From Faecalispora anaeroviscerum (GTDB taxonomy: Bacteria; Bacillota; Clostridia; Oscillospirales; Acutalibacteraceae): a stretch of 64,000 nt of DNA. The DNA lies in the NCBI RefSeq assembly GCF_947568225.1, contig NZ_CANOOQ010000001.1, positions 1,364,001 through 1,428,000 on the forward strand, written 5' to 3'. The notes below the pieces were generated by a model. That model made no database searches, was not told the origin of the DNA, and worked only from the letters and a program-made list of their open reading frames with translations. Shown here piece by piece: positions 46,535-54,782 of the stretch. Within the stretch, counting starts at the first letter, position 1. Each line of letters starts with the position of its first letter. Made by a program: the position numbers and the translations under genes.

Positions 46535-47100
46535 AGCTTCATGCTCATTCCGGAAGACAGAACTTTCTCCAGTTCCTGTTCCATCTCCATGGGAAAATAC
46601 GAAACATTTGCCGTTCCGATATCCTTCATAAGTGAATCGACTTTTTCCGCCGCTTCTTCATAGGTGTCAAAGGTCATAGGTTTCCCGTCCGATTTTAGCC
46701 AGGCTTCCGCCGCGCCGCAGACGGATGCGGCGCTTCTTTTCGCCCATATTCCATATTTCTTCATATTTTTCACTCCCATCATTTCAGATTGATTAACGTA
46801 TTTTATTGGGATTCCAAGCCTTTTGGCTTCGGCAATCTCCATTTCCATCCCCTTGGATATCTGGCTTCCACAGATCCATAATTCTTCGCACGCGGCAAGG
46901 ATATGGAGCCCCATCTGAATGCCCGCAGTTCTTTCGGCAGGATTGGAATCGTCCAGAAAAGCCGGATAGAGCAGATGCGGGGCAATCGGAACATATCCGC
47001 GTTCCATCGCGTAGCGGCAGTATTTCTTCGCCATTTCAGCGTTGTTATCAACATCTCCGGCGTAAGGCGAGGCAATATATACCAGCTTTTTGTCTGTCAT
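46531..47100 (-). CDS. DUF4406 (nucleoside deoxyribosyltransferase-like) protein
   Basis: A 189-residue two-part protein. The first 110 residues have Y-I-A-S-P-Y-A-G-D-V, A-P-H-L-L-Y-P-A-F-L and W-I-C-G-S-Q-I-S-K-G-M, the pattern of DUF4406 and nucleoside 2-deoxyribosyltransferases, which act on nucleotides or their derivatives. The C-terminal 75 residues (M-K-K-Y-G-I-W-A-K-R-S and D-T-Y-E-E-A-A-E-K) look like a small separate domain. It overlaps VirB6-like and methyltransferase genes by 4 nt on each side, so it is firmly part of the transfer operon. A role in DNA base metabolism or defence escape is possible. Confidence 0.85.
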   Translation of the reverse strand: MTDKKLVYIASPYAGDVDNNAEMAKKYCRYAMERGYVPIAPHLLYPAFLDDSNPAERTAGIQMGLHILAACEELWICGSQISKGMEMEIAEAKRLGIPIKYVNQSEMMGVKNMKKYGIWAKRSAASVCGAAEAWLKSDGKPMTFDTYEEAAEKVDSLMKDIGTANVSYFPMEMEQELEKVLSSGMSMKL

Positions 47101-47957
47101 TTCGCCACTGCCTGGACAACCGTCCTTGTAATATTGACGGCAGACTGCGCCGCGTAGAGGGTACTCATGAGGTTTGCCTTGGTCGAGGTGTCCAGTCCGA
47201 ACTGTCCGGCAATCCTTGGTATTTCCGAACTTGCCAGCATAAGACCGAGGCCGAGGAGCATGTTGCTGTTAAACACCATGAGCCCCGCGACGAGGATGGT
47301 CGCCTGTAAAAAAGCAGTCAGGCACAGCCCGATGACCTGCTTGCACCAGCTTACGAAACCGTCAATGTAACCGCGAGGTACGCTGAACATGTATAAGCTG
47401 CCTACAGCAATCTGAATGAGTAGAATGCCACCTCTTTTCAAGTTGGCAAAGAACACCTTGATAATCGCGTAGCCCATGAGAATTACAATAAAGATACCCA
47501 TGATTGGGTTGAGCCCAAGCCCGCCGAGATTGGTCAGTGCGGAGGCGGACATGGTGCTGATGCCTCCGCTTGTACCAATCATTCCGGTGATTCCGGACGA
47601 GAAGCTGCCCTGTAGAGAAACAGCCAGCTTATACAGTTCCACTGGTACAATGTTAAACAAATTCACAGCCATAAATCCCTTAATGGCGTTTAAGGCGGTG
47701 TCCTTAATGCTGCCCCGACCGCTTTGGTATTCAATTCCGCACTCAAAAACGGCTACCACCAGCCCTGTCCCATAAAGTGCCCACGCGAGATAGGAAAAGA
47801 ACAGTACAATGGCCTGTACCCAACTCATATTGAAAAGCTCGGCCCCCATGTTGCCCATCATAGCGAAAAACTGGCCGAGGAAACCGACAAGCTGTGCGTA
47901 AATCCAGTCCATGATCTGGCCAAGAACCTTGTCTGCGACAAAATCCCAAATAAACAT
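47097..47957 (-). CDS. VirB6/TrbL-like channel membrane protein
   Basis: A 286-residue polytopic membrane protein with about six hydrophobic helices; an amphipathic N-terminus (F-I-W-D-F-V-A-D-K-V-L-G) resembles CD0411/TrbL-like proteins of clostridial elements. The glycine/serine-rich loop (G-M-I-G-T-S-G-G-I-S-T-M) is typical. It should form part of the inner channel of the conjugation machine. I use the ATG at 47955-47957, downstream of AAAGGAG; a TTG four codons upstream is too close to it. Confidence 0.85.
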   Translation of the reverse strand: MFIWDFVADKVLGQIMDWIYAQLVGFLGQFFAMMGNMGAELFNMSWVQAIVLFFSYLAWALYGTGLVVAVFECGIEYQSGRGSIKDTALNAIKGFMAVNLFNIVPVELYKLAVSLQGSFSSGITGMIGTSGGISTMSASALTNLGGLGLNPIMGIFIVILMGYAIIKVFFANLKRGGILLIQIAVGSLYMFSVPRGYIDGFVSWCKQVIGLCLTAFLQATILVAGLMVFNSNMLLGLGLMLASSEIPRIAGQFGLDTSTKANLMSTLYAAQSAVNITRTVVQAVAK

Positions 47958-48080
47958 GTAAAGTAACAACTCCTTTCACTTAGTAATTGTTAAATATCCT
48001 TGTGCATGATAAAATAAAAAAGGCTCTGGTAAAACAGAAACCATTTTTTCAATAAATTAAATTGTAATGAGGTGAATGTC

Positions 48081-49073
48081 TTGACCGAGCAAGAACTAAT
48101 TCAATGTTCACATAAAATGTTGAATAGATTTATTTTAAAATCCAGACATTTTTGCGATTGCTATTGTGTACCTGATGGATTAGCAGATATCTTAATGGAA
48201 TTCAATGGAACTGGCACTGTTCAAAAAGACGAAAAATTTAGCAAAAAATTAGGATATGATTATGATTATTTTGCATTTGTTAAAAGCACCAAAACTTTAA
48301 TTGCTTTAAAGTCTTTACTAAATGATGGTACATATTTTTTTAATGAAGATAGTTTTATGTTAATCCGTAGCATATTTGAAAACCACATTATGAACCGGTA
48401 TGTTCGTGAGCATATTGACATTGAAAATGAAAGAGAAACTGTTGTTAATAAATTTATACTAAACCCGTTATCTGTCACCTTTAATTACTTTTCTTTACAA
48501 GGCTTTAATGTTGTTGATGAGCAAGGAAATTCCACAGGTAAAATACCAATGCCAGCAGGTTTTAAAATGGGAAAAGAAACTGATTACTACAGTAATTTTT
48601 ATCAATTTTTATGTCAGTACACCCACTGTTCATTTGGTGCCTTACTTTGTTACTTCGATGATAGGTTTTATACATATCAAAAAAACAATTTTCAAGTTTT
48701 GACATTATTTTTCTCACTATTTGTGTTTACTAAGATTTACGAAGGTGTTGTTACGGTCGAAGGCGAAGATTATGACACCGTTGCGGAAGAAAAATCCTAT
48801 TATGATTTAGGATATGATTCTATTGAAGTGCAGTTAGAACTTATTGATTTTTTAATTACTTATTACTCAAATCGACCAAAAGAAAAAATAAGATTCATAG
48901 TTGAGAAGTACCTTGGTGATAGTGAGTATGATAAAGAAAATAAAAAAATCATTGAAATGTTAAGCCAAATGAGAGAATCGCTATTTGATAATGAAATCGG
49001 AAGTCTTGATAAAAGTCAATTGAAAGATGGTCATTTTGTTAGAAAGTATCCTAATTTGAGTTTTTTCGATTAA
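48081..49073 (+). CDS. AT-rich cargo gene, DUF5677-like protein
   Basis: A 330-residue protein encoded against the direction of the transfer genes and much richer in A+T than they are. A TTG at 48081 is 6 nt after GAGGTG; a GTG at 48072 lies inside that site. F-M-L-I-R-S-I-F-E-N-H-I-M-N-R-Y and F-Y-Q-F-L-C-Q-Y-T-H-C-S-F resemble the helical core of the DUF5677 family (R-S-x-x-E and Y-x-x-x-S/C-x-x-x-H motifs). The function is unknown; families of this type occur in variable islands of mobile elements, and a defence role is possible. It has its own terminator. Its base composition marks a separate acquisition. Confidence 0.7.
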   Translation: MTEQELIQCSHKMLNRFILKSRHFCDCYCVPDGLADILMEFNGTGTVQKDEKFSKKLGYDYDYFAFVKSTKTLIALKSLLNDGTYFFNEDSFMLIRSIFENHIMNRYVREHIDIENERETVVNKFILNPLSVTFNYFSLQGFNVVDEQGNSTGKIPMPAGFKMGKETDYYSNFYQFLCQYTHCSFGALLCYFDDRFYTYQKNNFQVLTLFFSLFVFTKIYEGVVTVEGEDYDTVAEEKSYYDLGYDSIEVQLELIDFLITYYSNRPKEKIRFIVEKYLGDSEYDKENKKIIEMLSQMRESLFDNEIGSLDKSQLKDGHFVRKYPNLSFFD

Positions 49074-49081
49074 TGTAGCTT

Positions 49082-49122
49082 AACCGGACAAGCAACATCG
49101 TTGTTTGCCCGGTTGCTTTTTT
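49082..49122 (+). terminator. Terminator after the DUF5677-like gene
   Basis: AACCGG (49082-49087) pairs with CCGGTT (49109-49114), and the stem continues with CAA/TTG and GCAAC/GTTG; GCTTTTTTGC follows. It separates the cargo from the converging transfer gene at 49124. Confidence 0.85.
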
Positions 49123-49123
49123 G

Positions 49124-49465
49124 CTACATACCAACCACAGACCAAATATACAATGGGGCTGTCAAAGTAAACACAAGGCAGACGAAAAGGATGGCCGGCG
49201 CGGCCCATTCAAATTGGCCATGTTTTCTATAGTCGAAATAAGCGGTTCCGAGTTTGGCAAAGAAAAACACAGCGAGGATCAGGTCAATGGCGGGAAATAC
49301 GACGTTATTGACGACGGTTTTGATTTGTTGAGAAGCTGTTTTCCAGGTTCCCTCAACCGCCCCCGCCACATTGCCGCTGTCTGCGGCATAAGCGGTCACG
49401 CAGCACATGGAAACCATGAGCATGACGGCACAAAAGATAACAAAAAACTTTTTACTTTTTTTCAT
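49124..49465 (-). CDS. Small pilin-like membrane protein (DUF3852-like)
   Basis: A 113-residue protein with a signal peptide (M-K-K-S-K-K-F-F-V-I-F, cleavage near A-Y-A-A-D) and two further hydrophobic stretches (V-V-F-P-A-I-D-L-I-L-A-V-F-F-F and A-P-A-I-L-F-V-C-L-V-F). Size and topology are those of VirB2/TrbC-like subunits; similar ICE proteins are called DUF3852. It may form the channel or a thin pilus. The ATG at 49463-49465 follows GGTGG. It belongs with the VirB6-like gene, from which the AT-rich insert now separates it. Confidence 0.75.
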   Translation of the reverse strand: MKKSKKFFVIFCAVMLMVSMCCVTAYAADSGNVAGAVEGTWKTASQQIKTVVNNVVFPAIDLILAVFFFAKLGTAYFDYRKHGQFEWAAPAILFVCLVFTLTAPLYIWSVVGM

Positions 49466-49500
49466 ACAATCTTCCACCTTTCATATTTTATTGATGAAAA

Positions 49501-49533
49501 AGAAAAGACCGCAGGGCTTCACAGAGCCTTGCG
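49501..49533 (-). terminator. Terminator after the Trp-rich surface protein gene
   Basis: CGCA-g-GGCT pairs with AGCC-t-TGCG (49510-49533); on the minus strand GTCTTTTCTTTTT follows. It lies 26 bp after the stop codon at 49559. Confidence 0.75.
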
Positions 49534-49558
49534 ATCCTGTCTTTTTCTGATGATATTT

Positions 49559-51289
49559 TCAGGGATTGACCGGTGCAATGTGCCAATCCGACCACAAATT
49601 TCCGCTGATGGTTATCGAGTCGGAAAGGTTCATACTGAGCATCCCGGTCGGCGTCCAGCAATCAATCAAATAAGTGTACGGTGTGTAGCTCCCGTCCGGC
49701 ATCCATATCGGCGTGAAATGGGTGCGCCGGTTATAAGTTGAATACCTGTTCTTCGCAAACTCAAACCTTGCGTTATACCCACTGCCGGTTCTGTCCAGCA
49801 ACCTCCAGTAGGTTTGATACTGAAATTCTGGAAAATAGGTGACAGCGGTCTGTGTTCCGGTCACTGCCGAAGATTGATTGGTGCTGACGTTGGCGGTGGT
49901 CGTTTGATTGATGCCATAACCTGACTTCATACTTTTTCCGGAAGCGGTCGGTACTTTAGCGTCGGGCGTAATTTTCATGGAAGCAGAAAGGCTTGCTGAG
50001 TATGAATTTCGACTAAAATCCCACCAGCCCTTATCGACCCAATCGCCCTCATCCTTCCAATGTCCGCCGCCTTTTCCATCACTGTGCCATTTCCAGTTGC
50101 TGTGCCAGACCCAGTTTTCATGCCATTTTGGGCGCCATACGCCCCATGAAACTGAGGTCACCTGAGAATAGCCCGGAACATTTGTGCGGGAATAGGAATC
50201 GTTTCGGTCATCGGCAACGGGGTTCGGCGGATCTTTGCCGGACAGATCCACAATATTGGCTGCAATCGACCCCTCGCTTGCCCTGCCGCCGCCCGTTACG
50301 GATACATGAATTGTCATTGTCTGAGGAGCGGCCGGTGTTGTCCATCGAACCCATGCAAGCTGGGAATCGCCGTCCGGATAGTAAACATTGCCGACCGTAT
50401 AGGTTTTGCCGCCAATGCTGAACTTGACAGTCACCGGATGATTGGGATCGGACTGTCCGCCGCTGACCGTAACCGACGTAATTACTTCCGTATTAACACG
50501 GTATGTGTAGTTATGGGTGCTGGTATTTGGCGGCTCTGCTTCACTGAATCGTACAATGCCAAGGCCGAGGGAAGAGATGATATCCGAGTTGGATGCGGCG
50601 GATGTCGTAGAACCTGACCATGCCGGATAGCCAAGATCCGGCGTTTCCAAAAACATGGCCAGCGGCAGATTCTTATGCGAAAGGGACACCATTTTTCTGC
50701 GCAGACCACCGTCCAATTGCTGATCGTAAAGCGCCGCTTCCGTTGCTGTCATGGCAATCCTGACACCATTAAATGTCATATAGGCGATGGGTTCCAGCAG
50801 AATTTTGTAATCCCCATTTATAAGTGTGCTGTAATTAAATCCGGTAAGCCCGGCGATGGTCATGATCATGTATTCGGAACAGAAATATTTCTTTATGACT
50901 TCAATATTTAACTGTCCGCTGTCGGAGCTGATAATCTTTGGAATCGTTCTATTGGGATTGTGATAGGTATAACCATTCATCTTTGGTGATAAACCAGTGC
51001 CGCAGTTATACTGTATTTTGCTGACTTTTCCAAAATGAGCTATTGTGCTGTCCGGTGTCTTGTTTGTAAAATCCAAGGGAGTGGAAACCACCGCGTGATC
51101 GCTTGCCCTGACTACCGTTACACGGACTCCCTCATCACCCGTATTCCAATAATTTTCTCCGGTTCCGTCACCCATACTGCCGCCTCCATGGTCAATGTTT
51201 CCATCGCCATCCGCAAAGGCGGTAAGCGGAAACAACAACGTCAGCAAAACAGACAGCGTTAAAAAGGCACTGAGTATTCGTCGTTTCAT
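49559..51289 (-). CDS. Large secreted surface protein with a Trp/His-rich segment
   Basis: A 576-residue protein with a signal peptide (M-K-R-R-I-L-S-A-F-L-T-L-S-V-L-L-T, cleavage near T-A-F-A-D). CAGGAGG precedes the ATG at 51287-51289. After the signal comes a glycine-rich stretch (H-G-G-G-S-M-G-D-G-T-G), a long beta-rich body, and, near residue 380-415, a segment crowded with tryptophan, histidine and lysine (W-R-P-K-W-H-E-N-W-V-W-H-S-N-W-K-W). No anchor motif is seen at the C-terminus. It lies between the pilin-like gene and a membrane protein of the Tad region, so it is probably displayed or exported by the transfer apparatus and may act as an adhesin. The family is not recognised. Confidence 0.75.
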   Translation of the reverse strand: MKRRILSAFLTLSVLLTLLFPLTAFADGDGNIDHGGGSMGDGTGENYWNTGDEGVRVTVVRASDHAVVSTPLDFTNKTPDSTIAHFGKVSKIQYNCGTGLSPKMNGYTYHNPNRTIPKIISSDSGQLNIEVIKKYFCSEYMIMTIAGLTGFNYSTLINGDYKILLEPIAYMTFNGVRIAMTATEAALYDQQLDGGLRRKMVSLSHKNLPLAMFLETPDLGYPAWSGSTTSAASNSDIISSLGLGIVRFSEAEPPNTSTHNYTYRVNTEVITSVTVSGGQSDPNHPVTVKFSIGGKTYTVGNVYYPDGDSQLAWVRWTTPAAPQTMTIHVSVTGGGRASEGSIAANIVDLSGKDPPNPVADDRNDSYSRTNVPGYSQVTSVSWGVWRPKWHENWVWHSNWKWHSDGKGGGHWKDEGDWVDKGWWDFSRNSYSASLSASMKITPDAKVPTASGKSMKSGYGINQTTTANVSTNQSSAVTGTQTAVTYFPEFQYQTYWRLLDRTGSGYNARFEFAKNRYSTYNRRTHFTPIWMPDGSYTPYTYLIDCWTPTGMLSMNLSDSITISGNLWSDWHIAPVNP

Positions 51290-51360
51290 ACAACACCTCC
51301 TGAATAGTAAAAAGCACAGCATTTCTGCTGCGCTTTTTGGTAATATTCTGATAAAAAAGG

Positions 51361-51903
51361 CTAATCCATCCGCCCTACCTGTTTATTAACATCTCCATCC
51401 GAGCCCGCTTTAGCGCCTTGGTTTGCACCGCCATCATCCACCCATCCGAAACCGGGAAACCATACCTGTCCTTTATCATTTTTCCCCCCGCCCTTGTGTT
51501 CAGACGGCTTGCTGACTTTGGTATCCCCTGATTTGTATGTGGGGATTTTGCTGGAATTATTGGTTTCACCCTGCGGTTTGGGAGCTTCTTTGGGGGCTTC
51601 GGGTTTTGCCACATCAGCCTGGATGGTCTGCTTGGTCCCGCTGGAGACTCCGGAACCCGAAACTTTAGAGGATGCTGTGACCGGTTCATTGGACTGAATG
51701 ACCACATCTGTTTTTTCTGCCGGTTTGCTGGAATCAGGGTTCGGACTTACTTCACTTGAAACCACAGACGACGGAGCCGCCGTAACGTCCTTTGGCTTTT
51801 CTGTTTTAAATTGATAAGATATCGCTATAACGAGGGCCACACATACGACGCTGAGTCCGGCGACTATTAACCCTCTCTTGTTTTTATCAGATAAATTTTT
51901 CAT
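51361..51903 (-). CDS. Membrane-anchored low-complexity protein (DUF6550-like)
   Basis: A 180-residue protein starting at the ATG at 51901-51903, 9 nt after GGAGG. A single membrane helix (G-L-I-V-A-G-L-S-V-V-C-V-A-L-V-I-A-I) is followed by a long S/P/K/E-rich region (about 45-140) and a conserved ending, G-Q-V-W-F-P-G-F-G-W-V-D-D-G-G. The end motif is typical of small ICE proteins listed as DUF6550 (from memory). It may span the wall beside the pilus. The function is unknown. Confidence 0.7.
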   Translation of the reverse strand: MKNLSDKNKRGLIVAGLSVVCVALVIAISYQFKTEKPKDVTAAPSSVVSSEVSPNPDSSKPAEKTDVVIQSNEPVTASSKVSGSGVSSGTKQTIQADVAKPEAPKEAPKPQGETNNSSKIPTYKSGDTKVSKPSEHKGGGKNDKGQVWFPGFGWVDDGGANQGAKAGSDGDVNKQVGRMD

Positions 51904-51999
51904 AAGGTTCGACCTCCTATATATTCGTTTCTGACATTTTCTTACAAGCCACACCATATCACAAGAGCTTTCAAAAGTCTATTGAAATTGCGAAGATTT

Positions 52000-52542
52000 T
52001 TAAAACAAAGGCATATATTTTGCCTGCACCTTGAGATTAACACGCATGGGCGGCAGGGACTTGCCTCCAAAGGTTACCGGAACCTCCAGCAGGATTGAAA
52101 CGTCGGCAAGAAAGCTCTGTGCGCCGCGGGAATTGGATGGTGCCAACGGCGCGTTTCGGATATTCACAGACAGGTTTGAGAGCTTGAATTCCACAGCTTT
52201 TCCGGCATACTTCAAATGATACCCGTTTTCAGAACGCAGGCCGAGGGCCTTGTCAAGCCTCCCGTAAACATCACCGTAATTGATACTGTTCGCCCATGAA
52301 AAGCCGCTCGGTTTGTAACCGCCGGAGTAACCCTCTCGGACACTGTGATAGACATTGTCATAGTTGTCGTTTACCGTCGAAATGACAGCGGACTGCACTG
52401 CGTCCCGAACACCCGACGCAATAATCATCAGACGCATGTATTCTGAGATCCCGCACAGGAGGATGACAAGAACGAGGGCGACAGCCACAATCAGAGGAAA
52501 CGACGTCCCTCTTTTATTCCTTATGATATCATATAGTTTCAT
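52000..52542 (-). CDS. TadE/TadG-like minor pilin
   Basis: A 180-residue protein with a short basic N-terminus, a single membrane helix (F-P-L-I-V-A-V-A-L-V-L-V-I-L-L-C-G-I) and an extracytoplasmic domain. R-N-K-R-G-T-S-F-P-L before the helix is the TadE-like arrangement, where a prepilin peptidase could cut after the glycine. The body ends with a beta-rich part (V-P-V-T-F-G-G-K-S-L-P-P-M). It overlaps the next TadE-like gene by one nucleotide and belongs to the Tad locus. Confidence 0.82.
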   Translation of the reverse strand: MKLYDIIRNKRGTSFPLIVAVALVLVILLCGISEYMRLMIIASGVRDAVQSAVISTVNDNYDNVYHSVREGYSGGYKPSGFSWANSINYGDVYGRLDKALGLRSENGYHLKYAGKAVEFKLSNLSVNIRNAPLAPSNSRGAQSFLADVSILLEVPVTFGGKSLPPMRVNLKVQAKYMPLF

Positions 52543-52940
52543 TATTTCCAGTACACCTCACTCTTGCCTGTGGCCTTAGATTTCAGTGTAATGGGGAAAC
52601 TTCCAAAGCCTCCGAAAAGGCCAATGTTCTCCTGTATGGATACCGTCACCGTGAATTCGTGATCGAGCTGGATTTTACCGGTCTTTGACCACGTGATGGC
52701 GGGATTCAGCCCTGTTTGTTCTTTCAGTACCTGCGCCCTTTGGGTGGTTTCGCTGCCAACCCGGCCGGAGATTTCAGCTTCCCTGCACAGCTCGGTGGCA
52801 AAGGTGTCCAGCTGGTTTTTGGCGATATACACGGGAAACACCTTGACGGCGAGGGCGATCACCAACATAGAGCAGAGTACCAGCACCGCCACATCAATAT
52901 ATCCCTCACCGCGTTTTGATTTTAATATCTTTTTTAGCAA
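52542..52940 (-). CDS. DUF4320 TadE-like pilus protein
   Basis: A 132-residue protein with S-K-R-G-E-G-Y-I-D-V-A-V-L-V before a hydrophobic helix, the pattern of DUF4320 and TadE-like pseudopilins: a charged start, a glycine cleavage site, then a helix. E-L-C-R-E-A-E-I-S-G-R-V-G and F-T-V-T-V-S-I-Q-E-N-I-G-L-F are typical of DUF4320. It is likely a minor subunit of the Tad-like pilus. Confidence 0.85.
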   Translation of the reverse strand: MLKKILKSKRGEGYIDVAVLVLCSMLVIALAVKVFPVYIAKNQLDTFATELCREAEISGRVGSETTQRAQVLKEQTGLNPAITWSKTGKIQLDHEFTVTVSIQENIGLFGGFGSFPITLKSKATGKSEVYWK

Positions 52941-52974
52941 AGCATTGTTTCACTCCTCTCGCCTTATTTAATCG

Positions 52975-53853
52975 CTAAAACATTCCGCCGAGGGACTTCA
53001 TGATTTCAAGGGCGATGACAACCAGATAGGTAAACAGGAAACACATCAGCATAATAAAGGAAAATACACGGATTTTCGGAGGTATCTTCAGTGCCTCGCC
53101 TTTGAGCCTCTGCAGTTCCAGTGCTTTGAAATCGTGCGCCAGCATCTGAAAATAAATCGCGCCGTCATCGCCGCGGAGCACACCGATCAGCCCTCGCACC
53201 ACATCGGAGAGTTGGGACGAGTTGAGCCTTGCCTCAAACCGGGTCAACGCCGCCTCATAACTTGACGAGCGCATGTCGGCGGTCACAATATCCAGTTCCT
53301 TTGCGAAAGCAGAACCGGCATTCTTTTTGAAATGTTCCAGAATGGACAGCACGTCGCGGCTGCTCTTCAGTTCCTGCTCGATGGTCGCCACGAACCGTGG
53401 CAACTCGCTTTCGATCTGTTCACGCTTTGCCTTAAGCTGCTCGTCTGCTTTCCGGATTTCCTTAAAATAGACCAGAATCGAAAGGAACACCAACACCGGA
53501 GAGAGCAGCGGGAACAATAACAGACAGGGAATCACGCCGAAGAGGATTGCCCCGGCCTTCACAATGGCGTAAGCGGTGTAGATCTCCGGCGTCATGCCAA
53601 TACCTGCCGCCTTAAGGATATTTGCCATGCGGCTCTTTCTGTATTCATTCATCCGAATGATTTTCGAGAGTCTGACAGCACCGGTCATCAGATACGCCTC
53701 TATGCTTTTGGCGGCCTTTTTACCCTTTTTCCCAGTGCTTAACATGGCTTTTGCCGCGCCCATGGTCGGGAGCTTCAGCACACCGGCGAGAATAAAAAAT
53801 AGTCCCGCCGCAAGCAGGACCGCAAATAGAAACAGCAACATCTTCATATTCAC
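52975..53853 (-). CDS. TadC-like pilus assembly membrane protein
   Basis: A 292-residue protein of the type II secretion F family. Membrane helices lie near 3-25, about 95-135 and at the C-terminus (V-F-S-F-I-M-L-M-C-F-L-F-T-Y-L-V-V-I). The middle has the conserved F-V-A-T-I-E-Q-E-L-K-S-S-R-D-V and L-S-D-V-V-R-G-L-I-G. It forms the membrane platform together with the TadB-like protein and the TadA ATPase. Its start overlaps the stop of the TadB-like gene by one nucleotide. Confidence 0.87.
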   Translation of the reverse strand: MNMKMLLFLFAVLLAAGLFFILAGVLKLPTMGAAKAMLSTGKKGKKAAKSIEAYLMTGAVRLSKIIRMNEYRKSRMANILKAAGIGMTPEIYTAYAIVKAGAILFGVIPCLLLFPLLSPVLVFLSILVYFKEIRKADEQLKAKREQIESELPRFVATIEQELKSSRDVLSILEHFKKNAGSAFAKELDIVTADMRSSSYEAALTRFEARLNSSQLSDVVRGLIGVLRGDDGAIYFQMLAHDFKALELQRLKGEALKIPPKIRVFSFIMLMCFLFTYLVVIALEIMKSLGGMF

Positions 53854-54782
53854 TACCTCCTGTACTCAATGGGCTTAGTTAGCTTGATGACAAACGCGGT
53901 GGAAATAAAAATTGCCGCCGCGCAGATTGCAAGAACAATCTGCCCCACGACGGTGTGCATCAGCGTTGCATACCAGCTTTTGTTGAGAAAATAGATCAGC
54001 GGGATGTTGCCTACGACGAGGAGCGCCATGATGATGAATTCCTTTCTGGGTTCAAACACAAGGTAATCCAGTTCAGAATTGACAATCCGCATGTCCGACA
54101 GCTTGCTAACAATGGGCGTCAACGTGGTCTTGAGGCTCCGGTCGTACTGGCAGGCGGCAACGGCATCGCACCATTCCTGAAACACCTCGTTTTCAATTTT
54201 TGGTTTCATGGTCTTGAGCGCCGCGTCCACATCGGGATTGATGAGCCTGACCTGTGTCACAAACCCGGCAAACACGCTACGCACCGGAGGGTTCAGATTC
54301 TGGAGATTTTCCTCGACGGCGGTCAGAATATCCTCGTTTCTGAGATAGGCCGTGGTAATAATGGACAGCGCCGTTTCCAGTTCCGCGGCAATGCTCTTTT
54401 TGTAATGCGTCGACGTCATCCTGATATACCAAAACGGCAGGAACATCATACCTACCGCCAAAACAGGGACAAGGAACACATTTCGCATCAGAATGGCGAT
54501 GCTCGCGCCAATGGCAAACAGCAGCAGCGAGCACGCGCAGACAAGGGAAAAACGGCTGCTCCGTCCGGTAAGTGCGAGGATATCCTGCGCTTCCATGATC
54601 TCCCGGCGCAGAAAGGACGGCTTCTTCCGTTTGGTGACTTCGTTGATCTCATCCTTGATGCTTTTGGGACGCCTGGTCAGAAAGCTAAACAGCCCATCCG
54701 TGAATTTCATTGGGGAGATTCCGAACAAAATAAAAGTACCTGCGATCAGACCAACACATGCAATCAGCTGAATAAAGGTCAT
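53853..54782 (-). CDS. TadB-like pilus assembly membrane protein
   Basis: A 309-residue F-family protein, partner of the TadC-like protein. It has an N-terminal helix (I-A-C-V-G-L-I-A-G-T-F-I-L-F), two central helices (about 82-122) and two at the C-terminus; A-L-S-I-I-T-T-A-Y-L-R-N-E-D-I and A-L-K-T-M-K-P-K-I are the cytoplasmic signatures. It follows the TadA ATPase gene with a 4-nt overlap. Confidence 0.87.
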   Translation of the reverse strand: MTFIQLIACVGLIAGTFILFGISPMKFTDGLFSFLTRRPKSIKDEINEVTKRKKPSFLRREIMEAQDILALTGRSSRFSLVCACSLLLFAIGASIAILMRNVFLVPVLAVGMMFLPFWYIRMTSTHYKKSIAAELETALSIITTAYLRNEDILTAVEENLQNLNPPVRSVFAGFVTQVRLINPDVDAALKTMKPKIENEVFQEWCDAVAACQYDRSLKTTLTPIVSKLSDMRIVNSELDYLVFEPRKEFIIMALLVVGNIPLIYFLNKSWYATLMHTVVGQIVLAICAAAIFISTAFVIKLTKPIEYRR

